Assembly: GCF_008831285.2 (NCBI RefSeq)
Contig: NC_045141.1
Coordinates: 7,181,353 to 7,245,352, forward strand
DNA length: 64,000 nt
Reading direction: 5' to 3'
DNA from: Nymphaea colorata
Lineage: Eukaryota > Streptophyta > Magnoliopsida > Nymphaeales > Nymphaeaceae
Shown: one piece after another, positions 24,149-33,999 of the stretch
How positions within the stretch are numbered: position 1 is the first letter of the stretch
Layout of the letters: each line of letters begins with the position of its first letter
The notes under the pieces: generated by a model
Told to the model about the DNA's origin: nothing
Databases searched by the model: none
The model's input: the letters and a program-made list of their open reading frames with translations, nothing else
Made by a program: the position numbers and the translations under genes

Positions 24149-25126
24149 TGTAATATCACATTTTGGGTTTGGGTTACACCTGCCTTTAGATATGGCCTTA
24201 ATCATGCTGATTGATTGCTTCAAGATCTAATAATGATACATGAATTTAAAGGATTGAAATGGATAGGTTGATTATAAGATGAGACAAGATCCAAGACACA
24301 ATAGTGGGAATTGAGATCAAAAGTAATGAAATAAAGAATGTTATTCATGAAATGATAAATAGTATCATCTACAAAAGATCAAATAATGATGTATAAAAGA
24401 CTTAGAGGCAGTATGGAGGTGGTCAAGTAATCTTCCAGGACTCCTTGGACACACTCCCTATAATAGGCAACCTATATATTTGTTCTGTGTATTCCATACT
24501 AGGTGTCGGTCCCAATTTCTAGCTTGCCATGACTCCCTCACTTTTGATCATAAAGTAATCCTATTATCACTGCGAGAACTACCTTATGCATGTCTTTCTA
24601 TGGTACTAGACAACAAAGAATGTTCCCAAGAGAGTAACCTTAGCTCTATTGGAATAGGAATATCAAGCCATCTGATCTTTTCGATCAAAATTGTCCCAAA
24701 TCACCCGCTCTTCAGTTATATCATCACGTTGGAAATGTTATGATAAACTACAAGATTATCATTGGTGAGTCATTAAAATTCAAATCAAACAATTTGCAGC
24801 AGAACAATGCATATGTTAATGCATCATGTAGTGGTTTAGGGAAGAACTTTCCACAACCTTTATGCTACAATAGGATTGTCTCTTTGGTAAGAAGAATAGC
24901 AACTGATATGCTGTTTGGACTACCATATATTTATTATGAATTTCTGGATCTGGTTCATCAATGATCCAAAATCCATATCTGTTATCAAACACATGAAGTT
25001 ATGCATACTACGAGAAATAAAAATTAGACCCAAATAAATTGATCACGATTGTGCGCCTATCCTTTAGACAACATACAATGCGTAAATTGCTAATAACATA
25101 TGCATGCCCACACTGATATTTCAACA
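24149..25126 (-). mobile_element. 3' LTR of copia element E
   Basis: On the minus strand the LTR starts TGTTGAAATATCAGTGTGGG at 25126, right after a copia polypurine tract, CCCAAGTGGGAGGT (25127-25141). The other end is placed at GATATTACA (24149). The plus-strand ORFs at 24480-24964 are antisense to it and unrecognised. The 5' LTR was not found near 28000. The start is well supported and the end is only plausible. Confidence 0.55.
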
Positions 25127-25559
25127 ACCTCCCACTTGGGCAAAATGATTTCATTTGTTCAATCACACATTGCAAGATAACCTTATGAGCTAAAAACTGC
25201 CATCCTACAAATGATTATTTTGAACCATCTCATCCATGATCATATTAACATAGAACGATAGTAGCATTTGTGATATTGATCACAATGAGACCCATCACTA
25301 ATAACTTATGTCAGTATGACCAGTGACATAGGTCAAGCATACATATGTTGCATGAGAATTATATACAATGTGATCTAACCATGCATATTCTCAACTCTTC
25401 CTACCTTAATATTTTATGGAGATTAAAAAACAAAAGCACAAAATGGAACTGAAACCTTAAACTGTATTTCTACAAAAACCTTAATGTATGTATCTATTAC
25501 ACAAGAGCATTTGAATTATAGTCCACCATCAAAAAATTATATCATCAAATAACAACACT

Positions 25560-26960
25560 CGTTCAAGCAACATGCTCATGAAAAACCATGGGTATTCAAC
25601 CTTTAGTCAATGGATCTGCAACCATAGACTTTGTCCCAATATGTTCTATAGACACCTGATCAATATGTATTCTTTATTGAACAAAAGGAATTTGATTATG
25701 CTATGGATTTAATAAACTTATCTTATTATTGGAATATTGCGTTGTTGAGTTGTTGCCATAGAAAAACTTTAGTGGCCTTTTAATACTGTTCTTAATGAGT
25801 GGCCTTGGACCAACTACACAATTATATTCCTTAATTTGAAGCCTCATAATAGGTTATAAATTTTTCAACCATAGTGAAAGTACCCTTAAGTGACTACTCA
25901 GCACTCATCCTGATATGATTTTTTAACTAAAAAATAGACATAGCCCAATGTCAATTAATGATTGTTTTAACATACTGTGAAGTCAATATCTAAATGCCAA
26001 ATGATCTCCAATTGGTTTAATTGTCTGTACATGAGAATAAATTAATTCATTCTTTGCAAATATTGCTTTACCTATTTGGCCACTCCCAAATGATCCATAC
26101 CAAAATTACTGAGATATATGCCTAATATCTAATGGTATTTGTAATATGTGAACGTGCATATACCTAAGCATACATCAAACTCCCTATAGTTAATGCATGA
26201 GGAACTGATTTCATCCCTTAAACTTTAGCTTTATTTTTGAACTGACTAAATCTAAGTTTATCTCTTTTAACAACATGGATCTCTCCTGGTTTATAATCCT
26301 TCATGCCATAGCTAGTAATATGTCATCAACATATAAAACCAGATTTGCCTCCACAAAATTTATGATGCAGCCAAATTACTCTCAAAACAAAATACAAGCA
26401 TAACTTGGTGAAATTTATGATACAGATAACAATATGCTTATTTTAGTCCATGGATGTAATTTTTTAATTTGCAAACCAATTTTGCATTTCCTATGACAGT
26501 TTTATAGATGTGGCATATATATTGTTTAAGCAATGTCTCATTGAGAAACTCATTTTTTACATTCATCTGATGTAGCTCCAAGCTAAAATGAGCCACTAGT
26601 GCTATAATAACTTTAATGGAGTATTTTGATGAAACCTAAGAAAAAATATTTATACAATCAATGCCTTCATCGAGTGAAGCACTTTTTATAAGATGTGTTT
26701 TATATCATTCAACATTACCAAGTAAATTCCATTTCATCTTAAATATCAAATTGTAACTAATAGGTGTCACATGTTCAAGTAATGTGACAATATCCCACAC
26801 ATATTATCTTTTATAAAGTTCAGCCCTTCATTCATGACATCTACTTACTTCTATGAGTTGGAAGGCTACACTCCTTGCTAGATGTTGACCGAGTCATCTT
26901 AAATTAAGTTTATGTTATCCTTTAGTTCCTGAAAAATTATAATATAATCATCTGAACCTG
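25560..26960 (-). pseudogene. Copia E reverse transcriptase and RNase H
   Basis: On the minus strand, AKLVCKLKNYIHGLKQAYC (about 26450-26500) is the copia RT phrase KLKKSIYGLKQA. The catalytic box LVLYVDDILLA, with both Asp residues intact, is near 26310-26345. RNase H ends near 25570-25640 with DPLTKG.IPMVFHEHVA. Many stops and frameshifts separate the parts. The pieces lie in the normal copia order after integrase. The RNA-copying enzyme would act in cytoplasmic particles; this copy cannot be translated. Confidence 0.8.
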
Positions 26961-26999
26961 CATTTCTCCTTCTCTAGTGGATCTTTTTATTGGCACATG

Positions 27000-27990
27000 C
27001 ACTTGATTTTCTTGAGAGTTTTATCATGTTCTTGAGTGGGAGGATCAACATCATTGTTTTCATCTGGATTTATTGGTTGAAGAATGTCAGTAACAATACC
27101 TTAACCATCATCAATAACTATATGAGGAGCATTAACCTCTTTTTCAAGAAAATATTCTTTATTTGATTGATTTCCCAACATTCAACATCATCAACTAAAT
27201 AGTTATTTCCTATCCCAAAGAATGATCTACTTATAGGATCATAGCATCTATAATCACAAGATTTTTTTGAATAGCCAAAATAATAATAGATAACCATCTT
27301 ACAAACCAATTTCATTTCACTCAGCTTCTATGACTTTTGCCTTAACTGGACATCCCCACATATAGAAGCATCTCATATGGGGTTTGGATACTGCCTTTGT
27401 TGGAAGTTTGTTCAAAATACAAATTACAACCTTTAGTGTTTCTTCCCAAAGGGACTCCGTTAAGGTAGAATGACAATCAATACTCTTCATCATATCCATA
27501 CGAGTCGTATTTTGCCTCTCAACAGAACCATCCAATTAGAAGAACCTAACACAGTACACTAAAGGACTATGCTACATTCCTCTATCTATAAGGCAAGTGC
27601 TCTTGGATATTGTTCACTTGGTCTATCAATTTTACCATAGTATTTACACTATGTTCATATATGATGGTTTTATTCCTTTTGCTTAGTTATACTTTAACTT
27701 TAGCTTTAAATAATTCAAACACATTTAGGGATTGAAACATTCACCATCTTGTTGTTCCCTACATAGATGAATCTTTCAGCATCAATTGAAATTTTATCAA
27801 TTTAAGCAACCTTTTTTAAAAACACTAAATATGATACTTGGTACAATTCATTTTCACATGTCGTTCACCCTTACAGAAGAAACAATCTGATTTGTTGTCC
27901 TTAATTTTATTCTGCTTTCTAATGGATTAAGAACTGACTGCAACTTCCTTAATTACTTTCTTTTTGATAACCTTTGAGCTAGTTGACAAT
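27000..27990 (-). pseudogene. Copia E gag knuckle, protease remnant and integrase end
   Basis: A CCHC knuckle, CFFCKGERHVKMNC, lies on the minus strand at about 27840-27900. A short protease/pre-integrase trace, DAERFIYVGN, follows near 27760. Most of integrase is deleted, and the frame resumes with ERQNTTRMDMMKSIDCHSTL and LWEETLKVVICILNKLPTKA (27317-27535), then YFGYSKKSCDYRCYDP and YLVDDVECWE (27118-27315). Order and orientation match the RT at 25560-26960. The element is internally deleted between the knuckle and the integrase C-terminus. Confidence 0.8.
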
Positions 27991-28875
27991 ATGATGGCCT
28001 TTCCTCTTATTCAACTGGGTAGGTCATTAGAGTGTCTCCCACCCACTCAATAGGGAGGGCCCGATTGTTCCCTCTCTCTCTCTTAAAAATTTTTTAAACA
28101 CAAAAAAGTGTTTGGTGAGCGAAACATAGACCAAGTTTGTCAAACCCAACCTTTACAATGCATACACAATGCATCACATGCTCTTTCCAATCATAGAAGG
28201 TTTGAAGAGAAAAAACAAGAGAAAGTAAATCGAGAAATGGAACTGTTCAGAGGGAAACATGGAGTTAACGTGTCAGCCTCCTGCTTCTTTTTGAGTTCCT
28301 AGGTTTAGATGCATGTCATCCTCAACAATATTGAAGCCAACTATTTTGGTCAAGTTGAACATGGTTTCAGATCCATTGTAGTTCCAATATAATGAGATGC
28401 CTATATATGTAAACTAAGTTTAGTCCATGTGGCATAGACCCCTCTATGTGGGTTTTATGGTTTAGGTTACTTGATTGTCCTTTGTCACTTTGCTATATAG
28501 TAGCCTACTTTTTCAAAGTATTGGCAAGGACAATTTGTGACTTAGTTCTACACACCAGCCCAGCTGTTGGGCTCCACTCAGAGGGACAACCACACAACAT
28601 GATGACCATAAATTATATAGTCGAGGGATTTAGCACATGCACAAACTGAGGATATAAAGCAATAGGCCTAACGTGGTTGTTAAAATAAAGAGACGAGCCA
28701 ACAAAGGAATTGTATTTAATCCTAGTTTTATATAAGCATCAATACTCCCTCTAAATTTATCCTAATGCAAGCAATAAGTGAACACTCCTAGATCTATATG
28801 GGGTACCTTCTGGGCTTTAGGGATTGCATAACATTTAAATTTAGACAATTAGAGAATATGGTCTAGTTAGATAGA
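27991..28875. other. No gene recognised
   Basis: This stretch lies between the copia E gag fragment and the primer site of LTR C. Small plus-strand ORFs (28108-28302, 28446-28649) show no known domain. It may hold the 5' leader of the element that owns LTR C. Confidence 0.25.
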
Positions 28876-28897
28876 GACAAGTCTTTCGTAGTTGCCA
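28876..28897 (-). promoter_or_regulatory. Primer-binding site next to LTR C
   Basis: On the minus strand, TGGCAACTACGAAAGAC lies three bases after the LTR end. It resembles the TGGCGAC-type primer sites of large plant Ty3/gypsy elements, including the one at 37036 in this window. Confidence 0.5.
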
Positions 28898-28900
28898 CAT

Positions 28901-31900
28901 TGTTTACCTACAAAAATTTAACATATCACATGTAAACCATCGAGTGAGAAAACTAATAATTCATCTTTGTAAGGTCACCGGGATAACCTCAAGAGGTAGG
29001 GCCAGATCTACCAGTATGAGGTCTAACCATTTCTGCCACATTTTCTTGGGGTAATCAAACTAAGGATTAGACTATATCATTCTAATGCCTAAGTGATTGA
29101 GTGACATCAAGTTCTTACAATCATGCTCTGATTTTGAAATCTTTTATTGTAAAATCTAAGTGGATCATCGATTGTTAAGGTTGATGACAGGAGAGATGGG
29201 AAAGATATTGTTCGACCCTTGTTCATTGTAGATCCATACGAATGCTTTATCCTATATGATGCATGCTTCTAGGAATTTACATGATCAAGATTTTTTCTTC
29301 TAATAATAAGAGGTGAGATGTAGGCTTTGATGGAGGAAACCTAGATTGGGTGTTAGGGTCAAGATTCTTGTATAGTTTCAAAGATCTAGTACGTGGCCCT
29401 AAGGGTTGACATCAAATCTATTGATCTGAAATCAGTTCATGTAGAGATGAGGTATCACAATTTGAAACTTTGATGATCCAAATTGAATGTAGATCAAAAT
29501 CCAATATCATAGTACAAATATCATCTAGAATTTTAATGATCCAAATCTATTAGATCCACAAAGGCCAAGATCTGAGTATACTAAGATCTAAGTTCATTAT
29601 GATCCAATGTATAAGTTGTGATGTTAGCATGATTCAAACTCTTAATCTGAGATCACCTAGTATTTGGAACTTCCGTGACCTAGGATATTCTCTGATATGG
29701 GTTTGCCAAGCATCAAGCTTTCATGGTAAAAGGCTTCAACCTTTGATCCTATAGACATTGAAGTAAGGGTTTTATAGTAGGTCATTCTAGGTTCTAATTC
29801 TAAAATTTGGAGACTTGGTTGTGGTTTCTAAGGCCGGTCTATCTAGGCCTAAGAAAATAATTTAAATTCAAGGTTGGATCTAGGTTTTTGTCTTGATCAT
29901 ATATGAACCTTGGGTTTTCAAAAACTATAATTTAGCAATCAGGACTCAAGCAAAACTAAGATCTTGTTGCATGCAGATTACCATCAAAGATAGAAGACCA
30001 ATCCTATTTAGCTTATTTCCTAATCAAGCAGTGGTGTGTGTGGCATTCTTGTAGACCATAGTGCATCTTGTAAATCATGTGTATGAGAACATGCATCCTT
30101 AGGTCTAAATAATTAAAGAAGAAATGAAAACTATAGGCATGCAGAAAACAAAGAAAAGGTCATAATTCAGAAATTAAAATATTAAACTACAAAGAAGGAG
30201 GCATACCTGACCTCCATATCCTATCCAAGAGACATGAATTTAAAATCAATTTACTTAAGTAGAAAACAAACTAGGCACATAAATTAAACAAAAACAAACT
30301 ATCCTAGGCCGAAAGGAAAAATATAGTCAACATGTAAGCAACCAAAAACAAGGAAAACTAATCTAAGTAAACATATAAAAGAAAGGAAAGGAGAAGAAGA
30401 ATACTTGACTCATTTAGACCCCTCGTGACCTCTGCCTAAACTAGATCAGGACTAGGCTCACAAAGGCCTAAGCTTGAGTATTTAGGCTTATTACTACAAT
30501 GACTTGAATCAATGACTCAGGTTCTTAGAACCTTAAAACTTTATTTATTTCTCCAATAATGAGCTGTTTGAATACTGAATTGGAATTTTCTCCAAATTTC
30601 TATGCTATAGACCCTTGGCAATTTCATGAGCTCCAAAGGCAAGATGAAGTCCCTTTTATAGCCATTTTGTGGAGAGAACTTCCCTTTTGGGATTGATATG
30701 GAACTAAATAGTTAGCCTTGAAATTCATGCCATCTTATGAAACCACATCTTATGAAAAACACATCTTGGACTTTCAGAAATGACACCCATTAATCAAACA
30801 CTCCAATGGTATTTTTGATATTCCTTGCTTGATTCTCCATGATATTGAGTGTGAACCTTAGAAATTGAGGTGAAATGTAATTGAATAGTTCTGCAGAGAC
30901 TGTTGACATCTACTAATGAAGCTCTAAGAGAAACTGAACGGAATATGTGACACAATAAACATAGTTATAATGGTCATAATGCACATATATATGGTACCAA
31001 TATGAAAGCGTCATGATTCATTGTGCCTAGACCTTGGATTGAGATGTGAATATGGGATCCCAAACATAATTTGGATCCAAAGAAAGTCTTAGAAAGTGGA
31101 TATTATATATGATATTTGATCTCGATCAAAGATATGAGTTCAGAGTTCTTAAACGATGATCTATATATGAAGAGATACAAATTGTAGATGTAGGATATGA
31201 TATTGAGATCTTGATTGAGATAAGAAATGGGTGGTGTCCCTTAGCTAAGTTGTTCAGTTCAGAGTGACTATAATCAGTTTAAGTTGTAGGTTCATTTATA
31301 TGTGGGTTCAACCAAGCTTAGTATCGAGTTCCTAAGTTCATACATGAGCTTCGATTAGGTGTACATGGAATTAGACTTAGGTTTATGGAAAGAAAATATC
31401 ATGTGATGCACATGCTAAAGATAGTTTTGCCCTTGGTTTGAGATTTGGTTTCTATAACTTGTGTGGATACTCTGAGGACACCCCATAGTGGACATGCTTT
31501 TGGCCTAGCTATGTGTGAAGTTTCAACTCAAAATTCTCTATATTGTCACTGGAAATGGTATTTTTCTAAATGACTGGTACCTATAAGGTTCATTACGTAG
31601 TTAATGTAAAAGGTATTGGAAAAACATGATTTGGACACTACAACTTCAACCAAAGTTGGAAATACTCTGTGAACTAAATATTATCCTAAGCTAGTCTAAG
31701 AAACAAGGAATTCACGTCAGGCTCAACCATAATTGAACCAAAAAATGAGCTGATTGTTCAACGCAATGTCCAGGAAAAACCTTATTGAATTTGTAGAATT
31801 ATAAGTAGATTCACTGCAAAGAGAATGAACTGAAGTTGAGCACAGTTAGATCTAAGAGTGATGAACGTGATTCTGGCTTTATTCAAGCTAACTAGATTTA

Positions 31901-32208
31901 GACCTAAAATCTAGTTCTTCTAAATCAAAATCACTTAGCTCTAAATTAGTTTCTATCGAGTGAACCTATCTTGAGTTTGGTTTGGTCCAAGGATATCATG
32001 ATAAGTTAAAAAAGCTAGTGTAGTTAGTTCAATGAGACCACTTAAGCTAGACTGAGTTGGTTCAAGCTAACTGAATGGTTGGGGGCTTCTAGAGGCTTGT
32101 AAAGTTGAGAATTATCTTGATTGAGTTGATTCTAGATAGTTCTTTGAATTCCTAAGGCAAATAGTAAATTGTGTAGGCAAAAAATTAGGGGTGTTCACAC
32201 ACACACAA
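28901..32208 (-). mobile_element. 5' LTR C of a minus-strand gypsy-type element (3.3 kb)
   Basis: On the minus strand it starts TGTGTGTGTGAACACCCCTAA and ends GTAAACA at 28901, followed by a primer site. A strong TATA box, GGCTATAAAAGGG, is at 30651-30663. The conserved U5 motif ('ggcagaaatggttagacctcatac') is at 29001-29058. The presence of a primer site makes it a 5' LTR, so its internal region should lie below 28876, where copia E and element B are found. The sequence does not match LTR B closely by eye, so it may belong to another subfamily. No protein-coding region is visible within it. Confidence 0.6.
30651..30663 (-). promoter_or_regulatory. TATA box in LTR C
   Basis: GGCTATAAAAGGG on the minus strand lies about 1.55 kb from the LTR start. 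It is the best TATA consensus among the long LTRs here. Confidence 0.55.
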
Positions 32209-32303
32209 TACATAAATCAAATACCCACTTAAAACCGACTGATCTGGAATGAGAGCCCATGTGCAATGGCCTTCTAGTGCTTTCAATTCAGCTACCTTGA
32301 CTT

Positions 32304-32502
32304 TGTAACACCCTCCTTTGAGAAGTTGAATCCAATATTGAAGGTTGTGATATATTTTGAATGGCTTATAAAGGGGGTAGTTAATTGATTGATTGTCCTA
32401 GATCCTAGTCTTTTTAATCATAACTGAAATTGTTAGGTAATGGGATGGGATAAATCAGACCAGGGGCCCAAGCCTAGCGTGTGAGTGGGACGGGTTGTTA
32501 CA
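32304..32502 (+). mobile_element. TRIM, first LTR (199 bp)
   Basis: It starts TGTAACACCC and ends TTGTTACA. It is followed by primer site TGGTTTCAGAGC (32504-32515), a near match to the tRNA-Met site. It is similar along its length to 32573-32771 in the same orientation (for example 'ggcttataaa' and 'gggatgggat'). Confidence 0.75.
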
Positions 32503-32572
32503 ATGGTTTCAGAGCACAATTCAATACTTGGATCTAAGGTCCACACATGCAGATGTGTGTGCCTTAAGGGGG
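32503..32572 (+). mobile_element. TRIM internal segment with primer site and polypurine tract
   Basis: The whole internal domain is about 70 bp: primer site at 32504-32515, then 'cacatgcagatgtgtg', then the polypurine tract 'ccttaaggggg' at 32562-32572. There is no coding capacity, as expected for a terminal-repeat retrotransposon in miniature. Confidence 0.75.
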
Positions 32573-32771
32573 TATTCTAATTCCCTGCTTTGATAAGTTT
32601 AGTCTCATATTGAAAATTATGATAGATCTTCATTGGCTTATAAAAAGGGTTGTTAAGAACTGGTTATTATGTTTCCTAAGCTTTTGGGTCGAAACTGAAG
32701 CTATTAGGGCACGGGTTGGGATCTGTTGGACTAGGTGCCTCAGCCCAGTGTGGGACTAGGTCAAGCTGACA
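32573..32771 (+). mobile_element. TRIM, second LTR, same orientation as the first
   Basis: Aligned with the first LTR it begins TATTCTAATTCCC (the TG start is mutated) and ends GCTGACA. It contains the same 'ggcttataaaaaggg' TATA-like segment. It is shared between the forward half and the inverted half of the structure. Confidence 0.7.
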
Positions 32772-33026
32772 ATGCACCCCCCTTAAGGCTCATGCATCTG
32801 TGCATGTGAGACCCTTGGTTTGAGTTCTGCACATGCTTTGATACCACTGTAATGACTCGACTGACAACCACACAAGGCTCGATCTCTTGGTCTGACAAAT
32901 CGTAACCCATCCCCTAGTAAGTTCATTTTTAACCCTAAAAACTAGGAACTAGGACAACCATTTACAAGATCTCTCACAATATTCACTATGGGACTACACT
33001 ACTCAAAGCAGGGCTTGATGCCAACA
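32772..33026 (-). mobile_element. Inverted TRIM half: internal segment and third LTR
   Basis: On the minus strand this reads as LTR (33026-32848, from TGTTGGCATC to CATTACA), primer site TGGTATCAAAGC (32846-32835), internal segment, and polypurine tract 'ccttaaggggggt' (32788-32776). The internal segment is similar to 32503-32572 once reversed ('cacatgcacagatgcatg'). A forward LTR sits where its own reversed 3' LTR should be. Confidence 0.7.
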
Positions 33027-33419
33027 TTCATACAAATCAAGTAGAAAAGATTTGTATGAAGACGAAAATTTTATGAATGAAACATACATTAAAAGCTAAT
33101 AATGAGTAGAGTGGCTTGAACTATATGAAGATAGATCATTGGGTCTTAAACAATTGCATTGCAGTACAATTCTTTTAATAGGATTGAGTTCATTCACTGT
33201 CTTTGTGGAAGATATATGTAGTTTCTATTCAAAAGCTCATACTTTGGGTTTGGTTTCTAGTGGAATTAGGTTCACGAATTTCTAGTTTAGTTTCAACAAG
33301 GTTATGTTTGATCGTTTGGTTTTCAATTGACGGTTTTGGTTTCCACTCTATTCTTGTGACCTTTTTCTATTGTTTGAAGTAAAACTGGTAATGGTGAATT
33401 TGAGTTAGATTTTTATTTA
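33027..33419. other. No gene recognised
   Basis: This is AT-rich sequence between the TRIM and the copia F1 fragment. No open frame or repeat was recognised. Confidence 0.25.
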
Positions 33420-33999
33420 TCTAGGACTGAAATGAAAATATATCTTCAAAAAACTTGACATCTCTACTGATGAAAACTTTGTGCACCTCAAGGCTTTTTA
33501 CCTTGTAAGCCTTTTACTGTAAGGATAAGCTAAAAATACACATTTTCTAGACCTTTAATGAAAATTTATTTGTTGGTTTCACAATAGCCGCAACACATAG
33601 ACAATCAAAACCACTCAAATGCAAGTAGGTTGGTTTGTTTACAAATGACATTTCATGTCTTTTTTTTTGTAGAATATGAGTATGTATTCTACGTATAAAG
33701 TGCCTTATTATCACAACACATCCACAAATCTTATTGGCAAACTTGCTTGAAATCCTTGTGCATGCACCACAACAAACAGATGTTGATGTTTTCATTCGAT
33801 GATACTATTTTGTTAAGGTGTATGCACAACTATGCTCGTTGATAACTTCGTGATAAACAAAAAAATATTGAAGTTCTTGACTATGAAATTTAGTCTTGTT
33901 ATCTCATCTTATTTTGAGAATGTTTGTTTGGTACTAATTGTTAACAAGTTTGAAGAAATTTTGAAGTGCAAATTTGGTTTCCAATTTGTATTTCATTAG
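33420..33999 (-). pseudogene. Copia F1 integrase, part downstream of the LARD insertion
   Basis: On the minus strand this continues the copia integrase: ICCGACTR-like context, then NKPTYLHLSGFDCLCVA (33547-33795 frame; family: KPPDYSHLRVFGCLCYA), then CILAYPYSKR and FLKIYFHF toward 33420. Positions 33770-33999 are homologous to 45799-46022 in copy F2. The fragment stops at the LARD target site ATTAG (33995-33999). It resumes at 43722 on the far side of the LARD. Confidence 0.8.
33995..33999 (+). repeat. Target-site duplication of the LARD, left copy
   Basis: ATTAG precedes the LTR TG start and is repeated at 43722-43726. The uninterrupted homologue at 46017-46032 reads 'tttcattagaaacatc', which shows the empty site. 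Confidence 0.9.

Noticed and set aside
24480-24964. Two plus-strand ORFs (87 and 74 codons)
   Set aside because: They are antisense to the copia E LTR and show no conserved content.
29120-29140. 'gctctgat' resembling a reversed copia primer site
   Set aside because: Only part of the 12-base site matches, and no LTR end or gag is adjacent.
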